This document shows, piece after piece, positions 22,948 through 30,327 of a stretch of DNA of 64,000 nt. The notes under the pieces were generated by a model. It made no database searches, was not told where the DNA came from, and was given only the letters and a program-made list of their open reading frames with translations. Numbering within the stretch: the stretch's first letter is position 1; each line of letters begins with the position of its first letter. Both the position numbers and the translations under genes were made by a program. The stretch covers positions 1-64,000 of the forward strand of contig JAEESE010000010.1 of assembly GCA_016286165.1 (NCBI GenBank). The letters run 5' to 3'. This DNA comes from Bacteroidaceae bacterium (GTDB lineage: Bacteria > Bacteroidota > Bacteroidia > Bacteroidales > Bacteroidaceae).

Positions 22948-23676
22948 CTAATCCAAACTGCGCAGGTAATGCTCCACGCCGGCGATGTCCTTAGGCGTGT
23001 CGACGCTGAGCGACTTGCAATGGGCGTTGTAATAATAAATGGGCACGTGGTTCTCGATGAAACGGAACGAGTCGTTCTCCTCAATCTTCTCAATGGGACC
23101 GCGTGGCGTGTTGTGGTAGAAGTCCAAAGCCTTGCGGTTGAAGGCTCCCACGCCCACGAACTTATGGAAGACATAGTCCATGGCGCCCTTGGGATAAGGA
23201 ATGGGACTGCGGCTGATGAAGAGGCAACGGTCGTCCTTGGCCGTGACAATCTTCAAATTGGTGGCATCGACCACCTCCACAGGATTCTCGAAGTCGGTCA
23301 TGAGGTTTGACACATAGAGCTCGCCTTCCTTGATCTCTGCTGGGAGACACTGGATAATGGCTTCGCGTGTGAGCAACGGCTCGTCGCCATTGACCATGAC
23401 GTAGAGATCGGCCTCAATGCGCGTGGACACCTCATAGAGGCGCTCGGTAGCGGTATCGTGGTCGGAACGCGTCATGACAACCTTAGCACCAAAAGCCTCG
23501 GCAGCCTCACGTATGCGGTCGCTGTCGGTAGCCACATACACTTCCGAGAACTCGGGCACAGCCTTGCAATGCTCGTAGACCCATTGTATCATAGGTTTGT
23601 CCAAGATCTTGGCAAGAGGTTTCTCAAAGAAACGGCTGCTGCCGCCACGGGCAGGGATAACACAGATAATGTTCAT
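22948..23676 (-). CDS. kdsB: KdsB-like CMP-sugar synthetase
   Basis: Cytidylyltransferase expected to activate Kdo (or a related acid sugar) as CMP-Kdo for LPS inner core synthesis. It follows KdsB order: IPARGGSSRFFEKPLAKI, KPMIQWVYEHC, VYVATDSDRI, VVMTRSDHDTATERLYEV, MVNGDEPLL, and a C-terminal VDTPKD segment. Two signature segments differ from classical KdsB: PARGGSSRF in place of PARYASTRLPG and NGDEP in place of QGDEP, so a different acid sugar is possible. Start ATG 23676 (MNIICVIPARG) preferred over 23688. Presence of waaA in the same cluster supports the Kdo role. Confidence 0.72.
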   Translation of the reverse strand: MNIICVIPARGGSSRFFEKPLAKILDKPMIQWVYEHCKAVPEFSEVYVATDSDRIREAAEAFGAKVVMTRSDHDTATERLYEVSTRIEADLYVMVNGDEPLLTREAIIQCLPAEIKEGELYVSNLMTDFENPVEVVDATNLKIVTAKDDRCLFISRSPIPYPKGAMDYVFHKFVGVGAFNRKALDFYHNTPRGPIEKIEENDSFRFIENHVPIYYYNAHCKSLSVDTPKDIAGVEHYLRSLD

Positions 23677-23718
23677 ATTTGTAAGCATTTTACGTTAGCA
23701 TTCAATTAATCCGGGACG

Positions 23719-24648
23719 TTAGCTGTCTTCTGCCAAGCGAGGGTTGGCCTTGGCGGCTTGCCTGTTGTTGTACTCCTCACGACTGATGTACCAGCGGCGA
23801 TGAGACCACAGCCAGAGCTCAGGCTGGCGGAGAATGCTGGCCTCCATCATGCGAAGATAGCCTACGGTGTATGGGAACGTTTCGTTCTCAACGGGTTCTA
23901 TGGGACGAATGGTCATTCGATAATGACCACGCGAAGTCTGCTCGATGTCGAGATAGAAATAGCATGCTCCAATCTTTCGGCCGAGTTCTTCGGCACCGGT
24001 AATATACATGGAGTCCTGCCCAAGGAAGGTGGTCCAATGGTCCATCACTTCGCTGTTAGGATGCTGGTCGGCGATGAAAGCCATGAGGAATGGAGTGCCG
24101 GCTGCTTTCATGCGGAGCACGCTACGATAGACAGCCGTTTGACGGACACAGATGCCTGTGAAACGTGAGCGCAGCCGTTCGAAAAGGCAATCTGAAGCCT
24201 TGTCGCGCAGAGGTCGGTACACCTGACTGCAGATGATCGGTTCGGTGAAATGAGTGTACATTTGTTGCCCCCATTCCCAGTTGCCGTAATGGCCCATCAA
24301 CACGAAAGCAGGCCGCCCCTCGCGCGCACAAGCATCTACAAATTCTGTGCCGTGGGCTTCGACGCGGCTATTGAGTTCGTCGTCGCTGATGTGAAGCAGT
24401 TTGATTATCTCGACGATAATGTCGCAAAGATGGTGGTAGAAAGCCGACTCTATCTCAAGACGGCGCTCTGCAGAGAGGTCGGGGAAAACGCGTTGGAGGT
24501 TCTCTCGCACGACACGACGACGGTAATGCCACACATGAGTCATCACCCAACACAAGGCATCGCTCACACAGTAGAGCCACGAGAGCGGCAAGCGGGCCAG
24601 AGTGCCCAGCAGGCCGATGTAGAGGCTATAGAGCAGTTTATCCTTCAT
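23719..24648 (-). CDS. LpxL/HtrB-type lipid A acyltransferase
   Basis: Late acyltransferase of lipid A synthesis at the inner membrane, 309 aa from ATG 24648 (MKDKLLYSLYIGLLG). The N-terminus is a membrane anchor; the catalytic HX4[DE] motif is GHYGNWEWGQQ. Further family features are FIADQHPNS and PELWLWSHRRW near the C-terminus. A longer frame upstream would read through the waaA end and is rejected. Its start overlaps the waaA stop region by 11 nt, indicating translational coupling. Confidence 0.88.
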   Translation of the reverse strand: MKDKLLYSLYIGLLGTLARLPLSWLYCVSDALCWVMTHVWHYRRRVVRENLQRVFPDLSAERRLEIESAFYHHLCDIIVEIIKLLHISDDELNSRVEAHGTEFVDACAREGRPAFVLMGHYGNWEWGQQMYTHFTEPIICSQVYRPLRDKASDCLFERLRSRFTGICVRQTAVYRSVLRMKAAGTPFLMAFIADQHPNSEVMDHWTTFLGQDSMYITGAEELGRKIGACYFYLDIEQTSRGHYRMTIRPIEPVENETFPYTVGYLRMMEASILRQPELWLWSHRRWYISREEYNNRQAAKANPRLAEDS

Positions 24649-25900
24649 GAGCGGAAATAGTGGCGACGATGGCCTCGGTGGCGCCTTCGTGACGATGCAT
24701 ATAATCCTTAGCTGTTCGGCTGATGGTGTCAAGGCGCTTTTGGTTGTGTTTGAGCTCTGCAAACCAGTCGTCCAGTTGCTCGGCATTTTCCACTATGCGT
24801 CCAACACCCAGCTCTGCCAACTCTTGCGCAGTGGGCTTACGCTCAATGCGAGGACCGTAAGCCACAGGCAAGCCGTAGGCTGTGGCTTCGATGATGCTGT
24901 GGAGATAAGGTGTGAAGCCACCGCCCACATATGCCCAGCGTGCGAAACGGTAGATGGAAGCCAGCGCGCCCATAAAATCTATGATGAGCACCTGAGTCTT
25001 CGAGAAATCGGTCTCGGCAGTGCAATGGGAATAGCGATGAGCCTGACACAGCAGACGTTTCTTGATGCGTAGGATGTTCTCCGGACTTATCTCGTGAGGA
25101 ACAAAAATGAAGCGTGTATCCTGATGACGGTTGGCAACCGTAGCCACCATATCGAGGTCTTGCTTGTCGTGGATACTGCCTGCGATAAACACATCACGGC
25201 CGTCGACAAAGCGCTCAATGACAGGGTTCTCATAAGGGGTACGAGCCACCTTGCGAGCATTGTCGAAAAGAGGATCTCCGGTGACTGTGACATTAGTGAA
25301 TCCAAGTTTCTCCAATCGTTTCTGCGACATTTCATTCAAAACGAAGAAATGTGAGTAGGTCTTAAGCTTACTACGCCAAAGCCAGCCATACCAATGCATG
25401 AAAGGAGCACGCTCAGTGATATTTGCTGAGATGAGATATGTGGGTATCTCGCGCTTGCCCAACTCATGGAGGTAGTTGACCCAATACTCTGAAATGATGA
25501 ACACGGCTCGCTCAGGACGCACGGCATCCAGGAAACGACGGACATTCCAAGGCTTGTCCAAAGGCAGAGCGTATACGGCATCCACGTTGTGGCGGTAACG
25601 TTTCAGATAGTCCAAGCCCGAGGGGGAGAACACTGTTAGCACGATACGCCAACGGCCCGAGTCGTGCAACTGACGCACAATGGGCTTGGCGACGTTGTAC
25701 TCGCCAAGTGATGAGGCGTGCACCCACATCGTAGGACGATCATCGCCCGTGGCCCGCTCGCCTGCCACAATATGCTTTATCAGGCCTTGCTGACCTTTGA
25801 CAAAGCGAAGGAACTTGGCTTTCGGGTCGCGGATAAAAAGAGCGACCAACTGAAAGATGAGATCTATGAGATAGGCTACAAAATTGTATATTGAGTGCAT
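24638..25900 (-). CDS. waaA: Kdo transferase WaaA/KdtA
   Basis: Transfers Kdo from CMP-Kdo to lipid A precursor, inner membrane, 420 aa. A membrane anchor (FVAYLIDLIFQLVALFI) is followed by WVHASSLGEYNVAKP (acceptor-site HASSLGE), FIISEYWVNYL, ANITERAPFMHWY, VTGDPLFDNA, IAGSIHDKQD and the CMP-Kdo site YVGGGFTPYLHSIIEATAYGLPVAYGP. First gene of the seven-gene envelope cluster, expressed from the element at 25931-25938 with a leader of about 25 nt. Confidence 0.93.
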   Translation of the reverse strand: MHSIYNFVAYLIDLIFQLVALFIRDPKAKFLRFVKGQQGLIKHIVAGERATGDDRPTMWVHASSLGEYNVAKPIVRQLHDSGRWRIVLTVFSPSGLDYLKRYRHNVDAVYALPLDKPWNVRRFLDAVRPERAVFIISEYWVNYLHELGKREIPTYLISANITERAPFMHWYGWLWRSKLKTYSHFFVLNEMSQKRLEKLGFTNVTVTGDPLFDNARKVARTPYENPVIERFVDGRDVFIAGSIHDKQDLDMVATVANRHQDTRFIFVPHEISPENILRIKKRLLCQAHRYSHCTAETDFSKTQVLIIDFMGALASIYRFARWAYVGGGFTPYLHSIIEATAYGLPVAYGPRIERKPTAQELAELGVGRIVENAEQLDDWFAELKHNQKRLDTISRTAKDYMHRHEGATEAIVATISAHEG

Positions 25901-25930
25901 GCGCGAGTACTTCTTTATTTATTTCGGGCG

Positions 25931-25938
25931 CAAAGATA
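25931..25938 (-). promoter_or_regulatory. -7 promoter element of the waaA cluster
   Basis: Minus strand reads TATCTTTG, then CGCCCG. It is the only obvious promoter for the seven tightly spaced genes down to 17001. Confidence 0.65.
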
Positions 25939-26013
25939 CGGCAACTTCTGCGTAAAACAGCACAAAAAACAAAAAAAAATGAGAAAGTTTGCAACTTTAT
26001 CACAGAGATTTGC

Positions 26014-26021
26014 TACTTTTG
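26014..26021 (+). promoter_or_regulatory. -7 promoter element of the lipoate ligase/gcv operon
   Basis: TACTTTTG fits TAnnTTTG. It lies inside a longer frame that opens at 25989, so that frame is not the true start; ATG 26043 is about 17 nt after the predicted transcription start. Confidence 0.55.
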
Positions 26022-26042
26022 TGGCCAAAGTTGAAACCTTGC

Positions 26043-26768
26043 ATGATTTATGTCACTCTACCAAACGACGAACAACGCCGTCTGACATTCTATCTCGCCA
26101 TGGAGGAGTTTCTGGCACGTCATCTCAACGATGATGACGACCTCTTTTTCATGTGGCAAGTGGAACCAACGGTTATCTTCGGGCGGAATCAAGATATAGA
26201 GCGTGAGGTAAACCTCGAATACTGTCGCAAGCATGGGATACATTTTGTCCGACGCAAGAGTGGCGGGGGATGTGTCTATGCTGACCGTTCAAACGTCATG
26301 ATGAGTTATATCACTCGCTCTGACGAAGTTGTGCAAACCTTCAGCCGATACATGGAAATGGTGCGGCAAATGCTCGCCGACCTCGGCATCGAAGCTACTA
26401 CTACAGCTAACAACGACATACTCATCGACGGACGGAAAGTGTCCGGCAACGCGTTCTATCATATCCCTGGTCACAGCATAGTACATGGAACCATGCTCTT
26501 CAACACGGACATGCAACATATGCTTCAGGCCATCACACCGCCTCAGACCAAGCTCGACCGTCATGGCGTGGAAAGCGTGCGACAAAGGATCACCCTGCTC
26601 AACGAGCACACGAGCCTTACAATCGAAGAGTTCAAGACATACGTACGTAAACGCTTATGTGACCGGACGTATGAGCTCACACATACGGACGTGCAAGCCA
26701 TCACGACTATAGAAGAAGATTACCTTAACCCAATATTTATCTATGGAAAAGAAAACTTGTCTCTATGA
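26043..26768 (+). CDS. lplA: Lipoate-protein ligase A family protein
   Basis: Attaches lipoate to acceptor proteins such as GcvH; 241 aa. From ATG 26043 (MIYVTLPNDEQ) it shows WQVEPTVIFGRNQD, RRKSGGGCVYADRSNVMMSYI (lipoate/ATP-binding RRxSGGGxVxHD-like motif), NDILIDGRKVSGNAFY with the catalytic Lys in GRKVSG, and HGTMLFNTDM. Its end overlaps the gcvT start by 26 nt in a different frame. Placement at the head of the glycine cleavage operon suggests GcvH is its main substrate. Confidence 0.88.
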   Translation: MIYVTLPNDEQRRLTFYLAMEEFLARHLNDDDDLFFMWQVEPTVIFGRNQDIEREVNLEYCRKHGIHFVRRKSGGGCVYADRSNVMMSYITRSDEVVQTFSRYMEMVRQMLADLGIEATTTANNDILIDGRKVSGNAFYHIPGHSIVHGTMLFNTDMQHMLQAITPPQTKLDRHGVESVRQRITLLNEHTSLTIEEFKTYVRKRLCDRTYELTHTDVQAITTIEEDYLNPIFIYGKENLSL

Positions 26769-27846
26769 CCGCCACGTGGCACTCGGCGCACTGATGTCGC
26801 CCTTCGGCGGTTTCATCATGCCCATTCAGTACTCAAACATCACCGACGAGCACAACGCCGTGCGCCAGCACTGCGGTGTCTTCGACGTCAGCCACATGGG
26901 TGAAGTTCGAATCACCGGTCCCGACGCAGAGCAATACGTTCAGCACATCTTCACCAACGACGTCACAGATGCGCCCTTCGGACAGATCTATTATGGTATG
27001 ATGTGCTACCCCAACGGCGGGACGGTCGACGATCTCCTCGTGTATAAAATGGGCGACAACGACTTCTTCCTCGTCATCAACGCCGCCAACATCGATAAAG
27101 ATGTGGCTTGGATGAACGAACAAAAGGAAGGCTTCGACATCAACCTCGACCACCAAAGCGACTACTATGGGCAGCTCGCCGTTCAAGGCCCTGAAGCAGA
27201 AGCTGTCGTCGAGGAAGTGCTCGGCTTGCCTTGCAAGGAGTTGAAGTTCTACACGGCCAAGACTCTTGATGTTGCCGATGGCGACGAAGGTGAGACCATC
27301 ATCATCTCTCGCACCGGTTACACAGGCGAAGACGGCTTCGAAATCTATGGTTCACACGAATTCACACAGAAAGCATGGGATAAGCTCATGGAAAGCGGGC
27401 GCTGCAAGCCCTGTGGCCTCGGCTGTCGCGACACTCTGCGCTTCGAAGTCGGTCTGCCGCTTTATGGCGATGAACTCAGCGCTGACATAAGTCCCGTCAT
27501 GGCAGGTCTCTCCATCTTCGTCAAACTCGACAAGCCCGAGTTTATCGGAAAGGAAGCCCTCGCCGAACAGAAAGCCAACGGTGTTGCGCAGAAACTTGTG
27601 GGCATAGAACTCACAGACAAGGCCATCCCCCGCCATGGTTACGCGGTCCTCTCACCCGAAGACGATGTCATCGGCGAAGTGACCACTGGCTACCACTGCC
27701 TCAGCGTGGACAAGAGCGTCTGCATGGCTCTCGTTAAGACAGAATACGCCAAGCTCGGCACCGAACTCGCAATCCAAATCCGTAAGAAGGTGTTCCCTGG
27801 CGTGGTTGTCAAAAAGAAGTTCTACGATAAACATTATAAGAAATAA
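26743..27846 (+). CDS. gcvT: Aminomethyltransferase (glycine cleavage T protein)
   Basis: Takes the aminomethyl group from lipoyl-GcvH and transfers the one-carbon unit to tetrahydrofolate, releasing ammonia; 367 aa, usual length. Motifs include MSPFGGFIMPIQYSNITDEH, FDVSHMGEVRITGPDAEQYVQ, NGGTVDDLLVYK (folate site), SRTGYTGEDGFEIY and GCRDTLRFEVGLPLYGDEL. It overlaps the lipoate ligase gene and is followed after a REP doublet by gcvH. Confidence 0.95.
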   Translation: MEKKTCLYDRHVALGALMSPFGGFIMPIQYSNITDEHNAVRQHCGVFDVSHMGEVRITGPDAEQYVQHIFTNDVTDAPFGQIYYGMMCYPNGGTVDDLLVYKMGDNDFFLVINAANIDKDVAWMNEQKEGFDINLDHQSDYYGQLAVQGPEAEAVVEEVLGLPCKELKFYTAKTLDVADGDEGETIIISRTGYTGEDGFEIYGSHEFTQKAWDKLMESGRCKPCGLGCRDTLRFEVGLPLYGDELSADISPVMAGLSIFVKLDKPEFIGKEALAEQKANGVAQKLVGIELTDKAIPRHGYAVLSPEDDVIGEVTTGYHCLSVDKSVCMALVKTEYAKLGTELAIQIRKKVFPGVVVKKKFYDKHYKK

Positions 27847-28007
27847 AACCCTCCCCCCACCCTCCTTTAGGGAGGGAGTGGTCACCTTTTCCTACAGAGA
27901 TTTAATTAAAAAAATATCTAACTATTAACTTAAAAAATGGTCCCATATAGCCCCTCATTAGCAATACATTCCACTCCCTCCCTACAAGGGAGGGTGAGGG
28001 GAGGGTC
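27847..28007. repeat. Third REP doublet, between gcvT and gcvH
   Basis: Left copy 27847-27881 (CCCTCCTTTAGGGAGGG core) and inverted right copy 27971-28007 (CCCTCCCTACAAGGGAGGG core) frame about 90 bp of AT-rich DNA. The right copy ends 14 nt before the gcvH start. These belong to a second sequence subfamily of the repeats seen at 9817. Confidence 0.8.
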
Positions 28008-28021
28008 CGCTCTTTTATTTT

Positions 28022-28399
28022 ATGGCAAACTTTGAATCAGGACTCTACTACAGTGAGTCACACGAGTACGTTCGCGTAGAAGGCGAATTTGGTTACATTG
28101 GTATTTCTGACTATGCTCAGCACGCTCTGGGTAATGTCGTGTATGTTGACATGCCCGAAGTAGACGACGAAGTCACCGCAGGCGAAGAGTTTGGCGCCGT
28201 GGAGAGCGTCAAGGCTGCAAGCGACCTCATCGCTCCTGTCAGCGGCACCGTCGTAGAGGTCAACGAAGCCCTCGAGGATGAGCCCGAGCTCCTCAACAAG
28301 GACGCTTTCGCCAACTGGATCATCAAAGTACAGCTCTCAGACCCCGCTGAGCTCGACAACTTGATGGACGTGGAAGCTTACAAGAAGCATTGTGAATAA
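28022..28399 (+). CDS. gcvH: Glycine cleavage system H protein
   Basis: Lipoyl carrier that shuttles the aminomethyl group between P, T and L proteins; 125 aa, usual length. It reads YYSESHEYVRVEGEFGYIGISDYAQ and carries the lipoyl-lysine in AVESVKAASDL (Lys64), followed by PVSGTVVEVNEAL and LLNKDAFANWIIKV. The lipoate is probably attached by the operon's own ligase. REP doublets lie on both sides of the gene. Confidence 0.96.
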   Translation: MANFESGLYYSESHEYVRVEGEFGYIGISDYAQHALGNVVYVDMPEVDDEVTAGEEFGAVESVKAASDLIAPVSGTVVEVNEALEDEPELLNKDAFANWIIKVQLSDPAELDNLMDVEAYKKHCE

Positions 28400-28402
28400 G
28401 AA

Positions 28403-28530
28403 GACCCACCCCTCACCCTCCCTTGTAGGGAGGGAGTGGTTACCTTTTAAAAACAGTATTCTTTTATGAGTACACCCAGTCAAAAACTATCTACTCCCCT
28501 CCCTGCAAGGGAGGGGCAGGGGGGAGGGTC
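28403..28530. repeat. Fourth REP doublet, straddling the gcvPA start
   Basis: Left copy 28403-28439 is the reverse complement of the 27971-28007 copy with one mismatch. Right copy 28491-28530 is inverted and somewhat diverged. The gcvPA ATG at 28466 lies between the arms, and the right arm is translated as codons 9-22 of GcvPA. Confidence 0.8.
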
Positions 28531-29857
28531 TGCATTTAAGTACTTTCCCCACACCGAAGAAGATCTTCAGGAGATGTTGAAAGCCTGTGGCGTCAGCTCT
28601 GTTCACGACCTCTTTGCCGATGTGCCCGAGGCTGCACGTTTCAAGCGTGAGTACAACCTGCCACAAGCATTGTCTGAAACAGACCTCCGCCTCTTCTTCG
28701 AACAGTTGACGCACCCATTAAGCACCCAGCAGCTTATCTGCTTCGCCGGTGCCGGTTGCTATGACCACTACGCTCCCAGCGTGGTCCAGAACATCATCGA
28801 GCGTTCGGAATTCCTGACATCATACACGCCTTACCAAGCCGAGATATCGCAAGGCACGCTGCACTACATCTTTGAGTATCAGTCCATGATAGCCGAACTG
28901 ACGGGCTTGGACATCTCCAATGCCTCGATGTACGACGGTGCTACAGCCACTGCCGAGGCGATGATGATGGCTTGGGGCAATGCTAAGAAAGCCACACGCG
29001 TGCTGGTCAGCGAAACCCTTGACCCGAAGGTTCGTCGTGTCGTAGACACCTATGCTCATTTCCATGGCGTTCCCCTCCAGCTCATCCCTGCTAAGAACGG
29101 CGCTCTCGACCGCGAAGCACTCGACAAGGAGCTGGCCGAAGGAGGCGTAGCAGGCGTCATCGTGCAGCAGCCCAACTACTTCGGCATCGTCGAGGACTAC
29201 ACGGGCATTGCTGATGCCGTGCATGAGCAGAAGGGTATCTTCGTCATCAATGCCAATCCCAGCGACCTCGCCATCCTGAAAACGCCGGGTGAATGGGGAG
29301 CTGACGTGGCTGTCGGCGAAGGCCAGAGCCTCGGCATTCCCATGACCTTCGGTGGTCCTGGTGTAGGCTTCATGGCATGCACCGAGAAGCTTATCCGCAA
29401 GATGCCAGGCCGTATTGTAGGCCAGACCTTCGACAACCGCGGCCAGCGTGCCTTCGTGCTGACACTCCAAGCTCGCGAACAGCACATCCGTCGCCAGAAA
29501 GCAACCTCTAATATCTGTTCCAACCAGAGTCTCATGGCGCTCTACGTGACCATCTACCTCAGCCTCATGGGCAAGGAAGGCCTGCGGGAAGTTGCCGAGA
29601 TGAGCTATGCCGGTGCCCACAGCCTCTGCGACAAGCTCCTCGCTACAGGCAAGTTCCAACTCACCTTCCCCGGTCAACCCTTCTTCAACGAGTTCTGTGT
29701 TGACTACGACGGCGACATCGATGCCTTGCTCGAAGAAGCCACTGACTGCGGCTATCTTGCTGGCGTGAAGGTAGGAGAGAAGACTCTCATGCTGGCCGTC
29801 ACTGAACAACGCACACCCGAAGAGATAGACGAGCTCTGCGAAATCATTGCAAAATAA
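28466..29857 (+). CDS. gcvPA: Glycine dehydrogenase (decarboxylating) subunit 1
   Basis: N-terminal subunit of the split P protein; with GcvPB it decarboxylates glycine and loads the aminomethyl group on GcvH. The conserved protein begins FKYFPHTEEDLQEMLKACG (about residue 24), then EMQ-type segments YTPYQAEISQGTLHYIFEYQSM, NASMYDGATATAEAMMMA and GEGQSLGIPMTFGGPGVGFMA. Residues 9-22 (STPLPAREGQGGGS) are encoded by a REP-like repeat lying between the start codon and the conserved part. 463 aa, slightly longer than usual for that reason. No alternative start was seen downstream of the repeat. Confidence 0.93.
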   Translation: MSTPSQKLSTPLPAREGQGGGSAFKYFPHTEEDLQEMLKACGVSSVHDLFADVPEAARFKREYNLPQALSETDLRLFFEQLTHPLSTQQLICFAGAGCYDHYAPSVVQNIIERSEFLTSYTPYQAEISQGTLHYIFEYQSMIAELTGLDISNASMYDGATATAEAMMMAWGNAKKATRVLVSETLDPKVRRVVDTYAHFHGVPLQLIPAKNGALDREALDKELAEGGVAGVIVQQPNYFGIVEDYTGIADAVHEQKGIFVINANPSDLAILKTPGEWGADVAVGEGQSLGIPMTFGGPGVGFMACTEKLIRKMPGRIVGQTFDNRGQRAFVLTLQAREQHIRRQKATSNICSNQSLMALYVTIYLSLMGKEGLREVAEMSYAGAHSLCDKLLATGKFQLTFPGQPFFNEFCVDYDGDIDALLEEATDCGYLAGVKVGEKTLMLAVTEQRTPEEIDELCEIIAK

Positions 29858-29892
29858 GAAAATCAAAACACATTTCAGATATTTTTTCGCAT

Positions 29893-30168
29893 ATGAAAAA
29901 GAAGTTAATAGTTCCTTTTGTCGCAGTCCTGTTATTAGGCATATACATTTATTCCATTAGTTCTGTCCATGCATATAACTGGAAACAAACTTCTGGGGGA
30001 AGTGCAGGAGACTTTTTATATTTTGGAGAAGCATCCTCTTATAGGCTTTGTGGCCCCATATTATATAAAGACAAGGAAAGAAAAGGAATAATTATTCTTC
30101 ATATATCTGATAGGTTAATAATCTATTCTTTTATAGATAAGGAAATTGGATACTATATGTCAATTTGA
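29893..30168 (+). CDS. Small secreted hypothetical protein inside the gcv operon
   Basis: 91 aa with a clear signal peptide (MKKKLIVPFVAVLLLGIYIYS, cleavage likely after SSVHA). The mature part (YNWKQTSGGSAGDFLYFGE, then IIILHISDRLIIYSF) is unrecognised. The DNA is much more AT-rich than the flanking gcv genes, suggesting recent acquisition. It sits 35 nt after gcvPA in the same orientation, between the two halves of the P protein, a place where an unrelated gene is unexpected. Confidence 0.6.
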   Translation: MKKKLIVPFVAVLLLGIYIYSISSVHAYNWKQTSGGSAGDFLYFGEASSYRLCGPILYKDKERKGIIILHISDRLIIYSFIDKEIGYYMSI

Positions 30169-30189
30169 AATGTCAGGAAAGTGTTAATC

Positions 30190-30327
30190 ATGGATTCGCT
30201 TATTACCTTTGCAAAGAACAACTTTGACTTGATAACTCTACTCATTGGCGTTTTAGGCGTAGTGATTAGTTTTATCTCCGTCATTTATGAGGTGAGAAAG
30301 CGAAAACGTAACAGCAAGATACAATGA
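30190..30327 (+). CDS. 45-aa single-pass membrane protein overlapping gcvPB start
   Basis: An uninterrupted 46-codon frame: a short amphipathic start (MDSLITFAKNNFDL), one membrane segment (ITLLIGVLGVVISFISVIY) and a strongly basic tail (EVRKRKRNSK). Its stop overlaps the gcvPB ATG by 4 nt (ATGA), the normal coupling pattern of this genome, which supports translation. Function unknown; together with the 91-aa ORF upstream it forms a small-protein pair, possibly membrane-associated. Confidence 0.55.
   Translation: MDSLITFAKNNFDLITLLIGVLGVVISFISVIYEVRKRKRNSKIQ

Noticed and set aside
25989..26042. N-terminal extension of the lipoate ligase
   Set aside because: It contains the -7 promoter element and no ligase-like sequence.
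27847..28530. CRISPR-like array
   Set aside because: The repeats are inverted pairs with unequal spacing, not direct repeats with uniform spacers, and no cas genes are present.
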